NCBI RefSeq assembly: GCF_044596045.1
Contig: NZ_CP138995.1
Span: 2,418,001 to 2,482,000 of the forward strand
Direction of reading: 5' to 3'
Source of the DNA: Flagellimonas sp947499585
Lineage (GTDB): Bacteria > Bacteroidota > Bacteroidia > Flavobacteriales > Flavobacteriaceae
DNA: 64,000 bases
Made by a program: the position numbers and the translations under genes. Numbering within the stretch: the first letter of the stretch is position 1; every line of letters begins with the position of its first letter. A model generated the notes under the pieces. The model was given only the letters and a program-made list of their open reading frames with translations, did no database searches and had not been told where the DNA came from. Shown here piece by piece: positions 1 through 8,227 of this stretch.

Positions 1-1
1 A

Positions 2-115
2 TTTAGAGCATCGGCTGAAGATATAGCTCGTATGAGCCATGCACACCCTACCTATGCGGAGGCTGTTAAGGAAGCTGCCTTGGCCGCGACTGAAGATAGA
101 GCGCTTCATATTTAG
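2..115 (+). CDS. lpdA: Dihydrolipoamide dehydrogenase, C-terminal end (partial)
   Basis: Only the last 37 codons are present; the gene enters from the left edge. The reading frame contains SHAHPT followed by an alanine-rich helix and ends in RALHI. This matches the C-terminal dimer-interface segment of the E3 subunit of 2-oxo acid dehydrogenase complexes, where the His of HAHPT is the active-site base next to a Glu. The enzyme reoxidises the lipoyl group with NAD+. A hairpin lies directly after the stop codon. The call rests on the short conserved tail alone, so related disulfide oxidoreductases are not fully excluded. Confidence 0.8.
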   Translation, partial: FRASAEDIARMSHAHPTYAEAVKEAALAATEDRALHI

Positions 116-125
116 GAAAAACAAT

Positions 126-155
126 GAGCCCTGACTATCGAAATAGCCAGGGCTC
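126..155. terminator. Hairpin between convergent genes
   Basis: GAGCCCTG and CAGGGCTC form a perfect 8-bp stem, extended by CTA/TAG after one mismatch, around a small loop. It sits 10 bases after the lpdA stop and 20 bases before the stop of the minus-strand DUF3179 gene. It lacks a clean T-run on either side (TCCTCC follows), so it could be a weak bidirectional terminator or an mRNA-end stabiliser. Confidence 0.6.
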
Positions 156-175
156 TCCTCCTCCTCATAGCAACC

Positions 176-1585
176 CTACTTTATTAATATCACATTTGGG
201 AAAGCGGCCTTATAGCCAAACCAAAAAGCATTATGGGATGGTAATCGTTCCATAAGTTGTTCACGTGGACCAATCAATTCATTTTCTGCGATTTCCCACT
301 TATTTCCATTCATATCTGTAACAGTGCTTTCTCCATCATAATGAGTAAATGTTTTTCCTTTCGTTTTGTAGACGCGGTGCGCTCCAGTTTTATCTGTAAA
401 TACTGTAAAATGGATACTGCCAATTTTACCAGCGTAAATGACATTCTTTTTTAAGAATTTACTGCTGATGGCCATATTATCTTTAGTTTCTTCAGGTAAC
501 CGTATAGCAAGGATTTCATCTTTGTTTTTTAATCTAGGATCTATTTTAGGAACTGTAAACATTAATTTATCTGTTGAAAAATAATCCTTGTAGGCAACTC
601 CCTCCCTATAATCCCTTTGGTGCCCAGTATTCAAAGACAGCACTTGGGTGTCTGGATGTCTTTTCTTCCATTCGCTCCAAGTAGTGGTAACTACACTTAA
701 GTAATCAAGTTTTATTCCTTTTCCTACCAAAGGCCCTATAACAGGCTCTCCTTCCAAAGTACTCCAAAGAGATTGCGTGGCCTTGTCATACATAAGCTTG
801 TTGGAGCGATACAGAAACCCACTGGTACCTATGCTATGGTTAATTCTATTATGCTCAGTTTTGTACAGAATTACGGTTCCGCACAAGGTGCAATACACCC
901 CGGCAACGGGAACCCCGCCAACATCATCAACAAACATTTCATGCCAAGCTAAAATTTGTTTTGGGTATGCTCTGGCATCTCCATTTACCTCTATTCCAAA
1001 GACGGTGGCATTGTCATCTAAATAATTAGCTTCTATGGGAGCTATCATTTTTGGATTGCGTAATGGGGGAATGCCATCTTGAAATACGCCACCCCAGCGT
1101 ACTTCATCCAATCTAATTAGGGATTGATCACTTCTGTCTAAAAAGTACTTTCTGAATTTAGGATCTATAAATTGATGAAGCTCTGCTTTAAAATGATAAT
1201 AGGCATCAGAATATGTTGCTTCCTTATTCCAAAGCCATTGAAACCATTTGTCATAATCGAAACCAAATTGCTTGTTGGTTTTTTTTTCCAATAGCCTAAG
1301 TAGCTTATTGGAATGTGCCGGAGACTTTGAAAAATATAAAGATTCCAAGAGCATAATTTCATAACTTTCTTTCCAATTTTCGTCAATGAAATTGATTGCC
1401 TTAACGGTTACCCGAGAGTCATTTTCATTTAACAGATCTAAGAAATAAGCTGAAATCTCTTTTTCATTAACTGAAGGTTCTTTTTCAACAGCAACAGCTC
1501 TGTGATTCCCAAAGTGATATATGAAAGAAATAAAAAGGTAAATAGAGAAAAGCACCAAGCTTTTTACCTTATATGCAGCAAACAT
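176..1585 (-). CDS. DUF3179 domain-containing exported protein
   Basis: 469 residues. The N-terminus is a long hydrophobic segment (about residues 8-25) that looks like a signal peptide or anchor. Residues about 45-150 are helical and HEAT-like. The remainder matches DUF3179: GVEVNGDARAYP, then a run ending VYCTLCGTVILY with two cysteines close together, and later YREGVAY and HRVY-type segments. The DUF3179 family has no established biochemical role; the CxxC-like pair hints at redox or metal binding, which is inference. The ATG at 1583-1585 is the only good start. The gene is alone on the minus strand, 85 bases downstream of the acyltransferase gene and possibly co-transcribed with it. Confidence 0.85.
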   Translation of the reverse strand: MFAAYKVKSLVLFSIYLFISFIYHFGNHRAVAVEKEPSVNEKEISAYFLDLLNENDSRVTVKAINFIDENWKESYEIMLLESLYFSKSPAHSNKLLRLLEKKTNKQFGFDYDKWFQWLWNKEATYSDAYYHFKAELHQFIDPKFRKYFLDRSDQSLIRLDEVRWGGVFQDGIPPLRNPKMIAPIEANYLDDNATVFGIEVNGDARAYPKQILAWHEMFVDDVGGVPVAGVYCTLCGTVILYKTEHNRINHSIGTSGFLYRSNKLMYDKATQSLWSTLEGEPVIGPLVGKGIKLDYLSVVTTTWSEWKKRHPDTQVLSLNTGHQRDYREGVAYKDYFSTDKLMFTVPKIDPRLKNKDEILAIRLPEETKDNMAISSKFLKKNVIYAGKIGSIHFTVFTDKTGAHRVYKTKGKTFTHYDGESTVTDMNGNKWEIAENELIGPREQLMERLPSHNAFWFGYKAAFPNVILIK

Positions 1586-1670
1586 AATACAAGATTTACA
1601 CTAGTTATGTCGGTATAAAAACCTATAAATCTTGCATTTAACTATTTTTTGTGAAAAACTGAAGAACCAG

Positions 1671-2867
1671 TTAGTTTTTAACCAACCCCAAAATTCTAAG
1701 TAGAAAAAGTCTTGCCTTATGGAATGCTTCTTTTCGTATTGGTTTACTTGCTTTGTAGATGCCAATACTTTGATTTTTCACATAGTCTATTCCCCAGGCA
1801 ATGTTGCCCTTGATTTCAGATTCATGTTTGCCATATTTCAAAGCCAAAAATGTACAGGCAAACATGAACGCCAATGCACCCGCAATTACTACGGGGGGAA
1901 TTAAAATGTGATTGAAAAATCTATACAATCCCAAACCCGTAAAACTTCCATAAAGAATAACAAAATGGATTACATATATAGAGAGGGTGCTTGCACCAAT
2001 ACTCAATACTATTTTGTTGGTCATAAACTTGCGAAGCAACATAAAAATTGCAAAGATTACGAACACATCACCTAATCTAATAAAGAGGTAATTATTAAAG
2101 AAGATATCTGCAAAAAGCTGTATGCCTGTTATTCTGTGTGTGTATAAAAAGAAATCCGAAGAAGCGAAAATCAATATGGACCCAAAAACTAGCGCTAAAC
2201 TAATGGCAACTTCATATAGGTGCTTATAGTCTTTGAAACGGTTAAATAGAACAGAAATAAATCCTCCTATGGTGGCATATCCCAACCACGGAATTATTGT
2301 GAACACAGAACCATTTGCTTTGGTAAAGTAGTTTGCAATGGCATTGGGTAAAAATGAAAACGTCCATTGTTTAAACAACGGTTCAAATAAGAACAGCACA
2401 ATAGTAATTCCTAAGAGTAGCGTTGGAAAGAGATGTTTTTTTCTTTTAATAGTAAAAAGATAAACCCCAATAAGTGTTAATATGGAAAGGCCAATACAAT
2501 GCAGGACATCTACTAGATAAAACGAATCATAAATTTCACCGGTTAAGATTCCAAAAAGGTTCATTCGCAAGAAATAACCAATCAATAACAATTGCAATCC
2601 ACGACGGATGCCTTTTTTTACTCTTGGGTTTTCAAACCCTTTTTGAGGAACCTTTATGAGCAGGTATGTGAAAATAAAACCAGAAACGGTAAAGAAAACG
2701 GGAGCTGTAATACCTCTAAAGTACTGCCAGACACTGAAAACCATGTTTTCTCTATCTCTAAAGACGGGGTCTAAAAGACCATCTATGAAATGACCTTGGA
2801 GCATCATTAGGATTGCCCATGCACGCATGGCATCAATAAAGAACAATCTGTTGGTCTTGGTATTCAT
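1671..2867 (-). CDS. Integral membrane acyltransferase family protein
   Basis: 398 residues with about ten predicted membrane segments. The first segment carries the family signature FFIDAMRAWAILMMLQGHF, in which an Arg and a His bracket a hydrophobic stretch, as in the acyltransferase-3 / DUF1624 (heparan-glucosaminide N-acetyltransferase-like) superfamily. Such proteins transfer acyl groups across or at the cytoplasmic membrane to sugars or lipids; the substrate cannot be read from the sequence. The C-terminal roughly 50 residues are basic and probably cytoplasmic. It is transcribed divergently from the FMN reductase gene across a 129-base gap. Confidence 0.75.
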   Translation of the reverse strand: MNTKTNRLFFIDAMRAWAILMMLQGHFIDGLLDPVFRDRENMVFSVWQYFRGITAPVFFTVSGFIFTYLLIKVPQKGFENPRVKKGIRRGLQLLLIGYFLRMNLFGILTGEIYDSFYLVDVLHCIGLSILTLIGVYLFTIKRKKHLFPTLLLGITIVLFLFEPLFKQWTFSFLPNAIANYFTKANGSVFTIIPWLGYATIGGFISVLFNRFKDYKHLYEVAISLALVFGSILIFASSDFFLYTHRITGIQLFADIFFNNYLFIRLGDVFVIFAIFMLLRKFMTNKIVLSIGASTLSIYVIHFVILYGSFTGLGLYRFFNHILIPPVVIAGALAFMFACTFLALKYGKHESEIKGNIAWGIDYVKNQSIGIYKASKPIRKEAFHKARLFLLRILGLVKN

Positions 2868-2913
2868 TTACAAACAATTATCCTATATACTTGCTTAACA
2901 GCTAGTTTGGATG

Positions 2914-2928
2914 TTTCGCGAAGCGAAA
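2914..2928. promoter_or_regulatory. Inverted repeat in divergent promoter region
   Basis: TTTCGC-GAA-GCGAAA is a perfect 6-3-6 inverted repeat in the gap between the divergent acyltransferase and FMN reductase genes. A further GCGAAA half-site occurs near 2973. It could be an operator, but no regulator gene is nearby. Confidence 0.35.
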
Positions 2929-2996
2929 TTAGACAAAATACTCGCATGTATAATACAATTGGGGTATTTTAGCGAAACAATCAAAGTTTTTTCAAT

Positions 2997-3530
2997 ATGG
3001 CTGCAATTTTGTCACTGGCAGGTAGCAATTCTTCAATTTCCATTAATTATAGATTAGTACAACACACAACTTCTTCAATAGAAGGACATGAGATTCAATT
3101 GCTGAATATGGCAAGATATCCTTTTCCAATGTACAGTGAAGATGAGGAAAAGCAAAAAGGATATTCCAATTCTTTAATTGAATTGAAGAATGATATTCAA
3201 AGAGTTGATGCCATTATACTTTCGGTAAATGAACATAATAGTAATCCCTCTGCCTATTTTAAAAATTTAATTGACTGGTTGTCAAGACTAGAGCGTAAGT
3301 TTTTACAAGATAAAAAAGTGTTTTTGATGTCAACTTCTGGTGGTAAGCGAGGAGGGGTGGGGTCCTTGCAAGTAATCGAAAATATGTTGCCAAGATTTGG
3401 AGCTGAGATTATTTCAACATTTTCATTGCCATCTTTCCACGAGAATTTTGGGATAGATGGAATAACGAACGATAGTTTGAAAATAGAACATAACAAGGCC
3501 TTAAATACTTTTCTAGAAACTCTAAAGTAA
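2997..3530 (+). CDS. NADPH-dependent FMN reductase family protein
   Basis: 177 residues. It begins with the flavodoxin-like phosphate-binding loop LAGSNSSISINYRLV (GSxxxxSxN), which binds the FMN phosphate. A second region, VNEHNSNPSAYFKNLIDWLSR, and then MSTSGGKRGG match the isoalloxazine contacts of NAD(P)H-dependent FMN or quinone reductases (NADPH_dep_FMN_red fold). It probably reduces quinones, FMN or metals in the cytoplasm; substrate unknown. Length is usual for the family. It starts a plus-strand run and is separated from pabB by only 7 bases, so the two are likely co-transcribed. Confidence 0.88.
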   Translation: MAAILSLAGSNSSISINYRLVQHTTSSIEGHEIQLLNMARYPFPMYSEDEEKQKGYSNSLIELKNDIQRVDAIILSVNEHNSNPSAYFKNLIDWLSRLERKFLQDKKVFLMSTSGGKRGGVGSLQVIENMLPRFGAEIISTFSLPSFHENFGIDGITNDSLKIEHNKALNTFLETLK

Positions 3531-3537
3531 AAACCTA

Positions 3538-4839
3538 TTGCGCAAGCATCTTTCTTTCTCAATTTCCTCTCCTTCAATACTTAAGGACAACTTACTGGAA
3601 TGGTCAAAAACATATGACAAGATTGTGTGGTTGGACAGCAACGAACATGTTGACAGTTACGGTTCGTACGATGCGATTTTAGCAATTTCAAGACAGACCG
3701 ATAGGTTCGCCAAAATTATTAAAAGCACCGATGAAGCACATGAATTTATCGGTAAAAAGCAGGATTGGCTATTTGGTTATTTCTCCTATGATTTAAAAAA
3801 TGAACTGGAAGATTTAGTTTCCGACAACTTTGATGGCCTTGGTTTCCCAGAAATTCATTTTTTCCAACCTTCAAAAATCATTCAGGTTAAAGGAAATAAA
3901 ATCAGCTTTTTATATTTAGAAGATTGCGCGGATGAAATAGAAAATGACTACTCCCAAATAGAAAAGTTAACGCACTCTGAGAGTGAAAAAGAAGATCCTT
4001 CACAATCTGTCCACATAAAAATGCGCGTTCATAAGGATGCCTATTTTGAAAAGGCAAATAAGTTTTTGGAACATATATATCGAGGAGATATTTATGAAGC
4101 CAATTTTTGTCAGGAGTTTTATGCAGAAAACACATGTATTAATCCTTTGACCACCTACAAAAATTTAAACGCTATTTCCAAACCACCGTTTGCCGCTTTT
4201 TTTAGAGATGATGATAAATATTTGTTGTGTGCTTCTCCAGAGCGTTATCTTAAAAAGTTGGATGAAACCATTATTTCGCAACCCATTAAAGGGACCGCCC
4301 AAAGGGGAACAAATAAGAAGGAAGATGAACAATTTAGAATACTGCTTGGGAATGATGAAAAGGAACGTGCTGAAAACATTATGATTACGGACTTAGTCCG
4401 TAATGATCTATCTAAGAGCGCATTAAAAGGAAGTGTGCAGGTGAAAGAATTATGTGAAGTGCATACATTTAAGCAAGTGCATCAAATGATTTCTACAGTT
4501 GTTTCAACAGTGCCAAAAGATAAAAATCCGTTTGAACTTATTAAGGAAACCTTCCCAATGGGGAGCATGACGGGAGCCCCAAAAATTTCTGCAATGAAAA
4601 TCATTGAAGAGTTAGAAGAAACAAAACGAGGGCTGTATAGTGGTGCAGTGGGGTATTTTGAACCTAATGGAAATTTTGATTTTAATGTGGTCATTCGTAG
4701 TATTCTTTATAATGCCAAATTAAAATACGTTTCCTTCTCCGTGGGAAGTGCCATTACTGCCAAATCAAATCCTGAAAAGGAATACCAGGAATGTCTTCTT
4801 AAAGCGAAAGCTATGAGAAGCGTTTTGGAGCAGAGCTGA
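3538..4839 (+). CDS. pabB: Aminodeoxychorismate synthase component I
   Basis: 433 residues of the chorismate-binding family. The segment PIKGTAQRG carries the Lys that is the diagnostic catalytic residue of aminodeoxychorismate synthase; anthranilate synthases have Ala there (PIAGT). Other chorismate-site motifs are ERAENIMITDLVRNDL, FPMGSMTGAPK and SGAVGYF. It converts chorismate plus ammonia or glutamine-derived ammonia to 4-amino-4-deoxychorismate for folate synthesis. No amidotransferase (pabA) or lyase (pabC) gene is adjacent. The start is TTG at 3538, directly after the preceding stop; no ATG lies near the conserved N-terminus. Confidence 0.9.
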   Translation: MRKHLSFSISSPSILKDNLLEWSKTYDKIVWLDSNEHVDSYGSYDAILAISRQTDRFAKIIKSTDEAHEFIGKKQDWLFGYFSYDLKNELEDLVSDNFDGLGFPEIHFFQPSKIIQVKGNKISFLYLEDCADEIENDYSQIEKLTHSESEKEDPSQSVHIKMRVHKDAYFEKANKFLEHIYRGDIYEANFCQEFYAENTCINPLTTYKNLNAISKPPFAAFFRDDDKYLLCASPERYLKKLDETIISQPIKGTAQRGTNKKEDEQFRILLGNDEKERAENIMITDLVRNDLSKSALKGSVQVKELCEVHTFKQVHQMISTVVSTVPKDKNPFELIKETFPMGSMTGAPKISAMKIIEELEETKRGLYSGAVGYFEPNGNFDFNVVIRSILYNAKLKYVSFSVGSAITAKSNPEKEYQECLLKAKAMRSVLEQS

Positions 4840-4849
4840 TGTTTATTGT

Positions 4850-4857
4850 TAATTTTG
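4850..4857 (+). promoter_or_regulatory. Candidate -7 promoter element of tilS
   Basis: TAATTTTG matches the Bacteroidota housekeeping -7 consensus TAnnTTTG. It ends only 4 bases before the tilS ATG, so a transcript starting at the usual distance would be leaderless or nearly so. No convincing -33 TTTG was found at 19-bp spacing. Confidence 0.45.
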
Positions 4858-4861
4858 CACT

Positions 4862-6169
4862 ATGCTAGCACAATTCTTGAGCCATATTGATTCTAACTTC
4901 ACTTTCTTAAAAGGAAAGCGATTGTTGTTGGCATGCAGTGGGGGAGTAGACAGTGTAGTACTTGCGCATTTGTGTGTTGGTGCTAATTTGGATATCACCC
5001 TAGCGCATTGCAATTTTAATTTGAGGGGAAAAGAAAGTGATGATGATGCATTGTTTGTTAAAGATTTAGCGAATCAACTTGAAATAGATTTTAAGACAAA
5101 ATCTTTTGATACCAAGAAATATGCTCAAACTCATAAGGGGTCTACTCAAATGATTGCGAGAGAACTTAGGTACCGGTGGTTTGATGAAATTATGGATACC
5201 GAAGGTTTTGATTATGTTATGACTGCCCATCATGCTGATGATAGCGTCGAAACTTTTTTAATCAATCTTTCAAGGGGTACAGGAATTGATGGACTTTCAG
5301 GAATTCCAGCGATGAACGAAAAGATAGTGCGACCACTTTTGAGCTTTTCAAGAAAGGCCATTTTAGACTATGCAAATGCTGAACACATTGATTGGAGAGA
5401 AGATAGCAGCAATGCGGAGAGCAAATACCTTCGCAATAAAATCCGTCAAGAAATTGTTCCAAGACTAAAAGAACTTCATCCAACTTTTTTGGAAAACTTT
5501 AAAGGGACACAAACCCATCTGCTTCAAACTAGTGTTATAATTCAAAGCCATATTGATAAACTTAAGGACAGTCTGTTTGAAAAAGGAGAAGGACATTTCA
5601 AAATAAATATAGACAGCCTGACAAAATTAGAACCCCTTGATGCGTATTTATATCAACTCTTTAATGAATATGGATTTACGGAATGGGAGGATGTAAATAG
5701 ACTTTTAAATAGTATGAGCGGTAAAGAAGTGCAATCTAATACTCACAGATTAGTGAAGGATAGAGAGTACTTACTTCTTTCTAAAAAAGAAGACAAAAAC
5801 AATGAAATTTTTGTTGTTTCTGAAGGCGCTGGAAGTATTGATTTTCCTGTTCAGCTGAAGATTGAAGAAGTAAAGACCCTTGAGGAAACGGCTAAAAATG
5901 TGGTTTTTTTGGATAAGGAAAAGTTAAACTATCCGTTAATGTTAAGGAATTGGGAAAAAGGCGACTATTTTTATCCTTTTGGAATGAAAGGAAAAAAGAA
6001 GCTTTCTAAATTCTTTAAAGATGAGAAAGTGGATGTTCTTTCAAAAGAAAGGCAATGGCTTTTGTGCTCAGACAATAATATTGTTTGGGTAATTGGAAGA
6101 AGGCCAGATGAACGCTACAAGGTTGATGATTCAACTAGAAATATTTTAAAAATTACATTTTCTGTATGA
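4862..6169 (+). CDS. tilS: tRNA(Ile)-lysidine synthase
   Basis: 435 residues. The ATP-pyrophosphatase P-loop SGGVDS is at residues 26-31, followed by the family motifs AHCNFNLRG and TAHHADD. The conserved C-terminal TilS domain includes LRNWEKGDYFYPFGMKGKKKLSKFFKDEK. The enzyme attaches lysine to C34 of the CAU anticodon of tRNA-Ile2, changing both codon reading and charging; it is essential in most bacteria. It starts 22 bases after pabB and overlaps dsbD by 4 bases (ATGA), so tilS and dsbD are translationally coupled. Confidence 0.96.
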   Translation: MLAQFLSHIDSNFTFLKGKRLLLACSGGVDSVVLAHLCVGANLDITLAHCNFNLRGKESDDDALFVKDLANQLEIDFKTKSFDTKKYAQTHKGSTQMIARELRYRWFDEIMDTEGFDYVMTAHHADDSVETFLINLSRGTGIDGLSGIPAMNEKIVRPLLSFSRKAILDYANAEHIDWREDSSNAESKYLRNKIRQEIVPRLKELHPTFLENFKGTQTHLLQTSVIIQSHIDKLKDSLFEKGEGHFKINIDSLTKLEPLDAYLYQLFNEYGFTEWEDVNRLLNSMSGKEVQSNTHRLVKDREYLLLSKKEDKNNEIFVVSEGAGSIDFPVQLKIEEVKTLEETAKNVVFLDKEKLNYPLMLRNWEKGDYFYPFGMKGKKKLSKFFKDEKVDVLSKERQWLLCSDNNIVWVIGRRPDERYKVDDSTRNILKITFSV

Positions 6170-8145
6170 AGTATTTGTTTCTATTCTTAGGTTTCTTTTA
6201 TGCTTTTTCTACTGTTCAAGGGCAATCTGAGGACAATCCTGCCCTGTGGTCCCATGAGGTTAAAAAAATATCAGATACTGAATACGAACTTGTCTTTAAA
6301 GGGAAAATTCAGGAAGGCTGGCATGTATATTCCCAATACACAGCGGAAGGAGGTTCCCTTCCAAGCGAATTCACTTTTGAAAATGCAGGAGAGGAATATG
6401 AGTTGGTTGGAGAAACAAAAGAGAGTGAGACCATAACAGAATACAGCGATGTCTTTGAAGTTGATGAGACTTTTTTCAAGAAGGAAGCAATATTTACACA
6501 AAAAATAAAATTGTTGAAACCCGAAATCACCCAGATTTCGGTCAACTTGTTTTATCAAATATGTAAAGAAGTATGCATTCCAAAAGATGAGCTGTTTCAA
6601 ATCTCACTAAATGGAGATGTTTTTGTAAACGAGAATAAGCAGGTAGATGAGCACAGTGCGTTACTTAGCTCGTCTTTAAAGTTGGATTTAAAGAACAAAG
6701 AACTTCTAAACCAGGGAGATTTTGAGAATTTGAAGGGGGTATCCAATCTTTGGATGATTTTTGGTCTTGGGTTTTTAGGAGGACTTATCGCATTGTTGAC
6801 ACCATGTGTTTTCCCTATGATTCCATTAACGGTCTCTTTTTTTACCAAACAGACCAAACAAAAGTCTAAAGGAATAGGAAATGCCATATTGTATGGTTTC
6901 TTTATTGTACTGATTTACTTTTTGCTGAGTTTACCTTTTCATTTGTTTGATTCAGTTGACTCGCAAATCTTGAATACTATAGCGACCAACATTTGGTTAA
7001 ATGTGCTCTTCTTTGTCATATTTGTGTTTTTTGCCTTTTCCTTTTTTGGGTATTATGAGCTAACCTTACCAAGCTCTTGGGCAAATAAAATGGATGCAGC
7101 TTCTTCTAAAGTAGGAGGAGGACTGGGCATATTCTTTATGGCTTTAACTCTTGCAATCGTTTCTTTTTCATGTACGGGACCTATTTTAGGAGGACTTTTA
7201 GGAAGTACCACTCTGGCTGAGGGTGATGTAGCTACAAACCTTTCTTCTGGCATGGTAGGTTTTGGTTTGGCTTTAGCATTACCATTTGCATTGTTTGCGC
7301 TATTCCCGACTTGGTTAAATTCCTTGCCCAAATCTGGAGGTTGGATGACCACTGTAAAGGTTGTTTTAGGGTTTTTGGAATTGGCACTTGCATTTAAATT
7401 CCTTTCAAATGCAGATTTGGTTGGAAATTGGGGCATTTTCAAAAGAGAAATATTTTTGGGTGTTTGGATTGTGTTGTTTGTTTTGTTGACATTGTACCTT
7501 TTCGGAATCTTCAAGTTTCCACATGATGGTCCAAAACAAAAACTTTCGCTCACTCGAAAATTCGTGGGATTAGTAAGTATTGCTTTTTCAGGGTACCTGA
7601 TAATGGGTTTACTCAATGTTACAAACTTGAAATTGCTTAGTGGGTTTCCTCCCCCTGATTTTTATAGTATAACAGAAACAGAAAGTGATTGTCCATTAGG
7701 TTTAGATTGTTTCAAAGACTTTGAAGAAGGAGTAGCCTATGCGCAAGAGGTGAACAAACCTATTCTTTTGGATTTTACGGGTTGGGCCTGTGTCAATTGC
7801 AGGAAAATGGAAGAAAATGTTTGGAGTGATTCCAAAATATATCCAATGCTAAAAAATGAATATGTTCTCATTTCATTATATGTTGATGATAGAAAAGAAC
7901 TCCCGGATAGCGAAAAATTTGATTTTAAGTACGATTCGGGTAGAATAAAAGCCATTGAGACCGTAGGACAAAAATGGGGTACTTTTCAAACCATAAACTT
8001 TAATGCTGCTTCCCAACCGTATTATGTGTTGTTATCTCCAAATCTTGAAATATTAAATGATGCGGTACAATATGTAGACAAGGACGTTTATGAAATGTGG
8101 CTCAGATCTGGTCTGGAAAAGTATCAGCTATCCATGAATAAATAA
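6166..8145 (+). CDS. dsbD: Thiol:disulfide interchange protein DsbD
   Basis: 659 residues with the full three-part DsbD plan. A signal peptide ends near AFSTVQGQ. The periplasmic alpha domain has the cysteine pair in ICKEVCIPK (about residues 130-135). About eight membrane segments follow, with the redox cysteines LLTPCVFPMIP and SFSCTGPILGG. The C-terminal thioredoxin-like gamma domain has the WACVNCRKMEENVW site. It carries electrons from cytoplasmic thioredoxin to periplasmic thiol-disulfide partners such as isomerases and cytochrome c maturation proteins. The start ATG overlaps the tilS stop. Confidence 0.95.
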   Translation: MKYLFLFLGFFYAFSTVQGQSEDNPALWSHEVKKISDTEYELVFKGKIQEGWHVYSQYTAEGGSLPSEFTFENAGEEYELVGETKESETITEYSDVFEVDETFFKKEAIFTQKIKLLKPEITQISVNLFYQICKEVCIPKDELFQISLNGDVFVNENKQVDEHSALLSSSLKLDLKNKELLNQGDFENLKGVSNLWMIFGLGFLGGLIALLTPCVFPMIPLTVSFFTKQTKQKSKGIGNAILYGFFIVLIYFLLSLPFHLFDSVDSQILNTIATNIWLNVLFFVIFVFFAFSFFGYYELTLPSSWANKMDAASSKVGGGLGIFFMALTLAIVSFSCTGPILGGLLGSTTLAEGDVATNLSSGMVGFGLALALPFALFALFPTWLNSLPKSGGWMTTVKVVLGFLELALAFKFLSNADLVGNWGIFKREIFLGVWIVLFVLLTLYLFGIFKFPHDGPKQKLSLTRKFVGLVSIAFSGYLIMGLLNVTNLKLLSGFPPPDFYSITETESDCPLGLDCFKDFEEGVAYAQEVNKPILLDFTGWACVNCRKMEENVWSDSKIYPMLKNEYVLISLYVDDRKELPDSEKFDFKYDSGRIKAIETVGQKWGTFQTINFNAASQPYYVLLSPNLEILNDAVQYVDKDVYEMWLRSGLEKYQLSMNK

Positions 8146-8193
8146 CACCTACATTCTTCCCATTATTTTACCCTTTTTGGAAAAAAGTTTAAC

Positions 8194-8206
8194 TTAGTTC
8201 AACTAA
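8194..8206. promoter_or_regulatory. Inverted repeat upstream of the acylase gene
   Basis: TTAGTT-C-AACTAA is a perfect 6-1-6 inverted repeat 21 bases before the GTG start of the penicillin acylase-like gene. It is short and AT-rich, so chance is a real alternative to an operator. Confidence 0.25.
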
Positions 8207-8227
8207 TTAACTTAACCAAGCACCCCC

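Noticed and set aside
1654..1679. Hairpin AAAAACTG/CAGTTAGTTTTT at the end of the acyltransferase gene
   Set aside because: The stem is only 5 bp without a mismatch and overlaps the stop codon; too weak to call a terminator.
7053..7616. 187-codon open frame on the minus strand inside dsbD
   Set aside because: It is a shadow of the strongly conserved DsbD membrane domain; its translation is rich in Pro, Lys and Asn with no recognisable motif.
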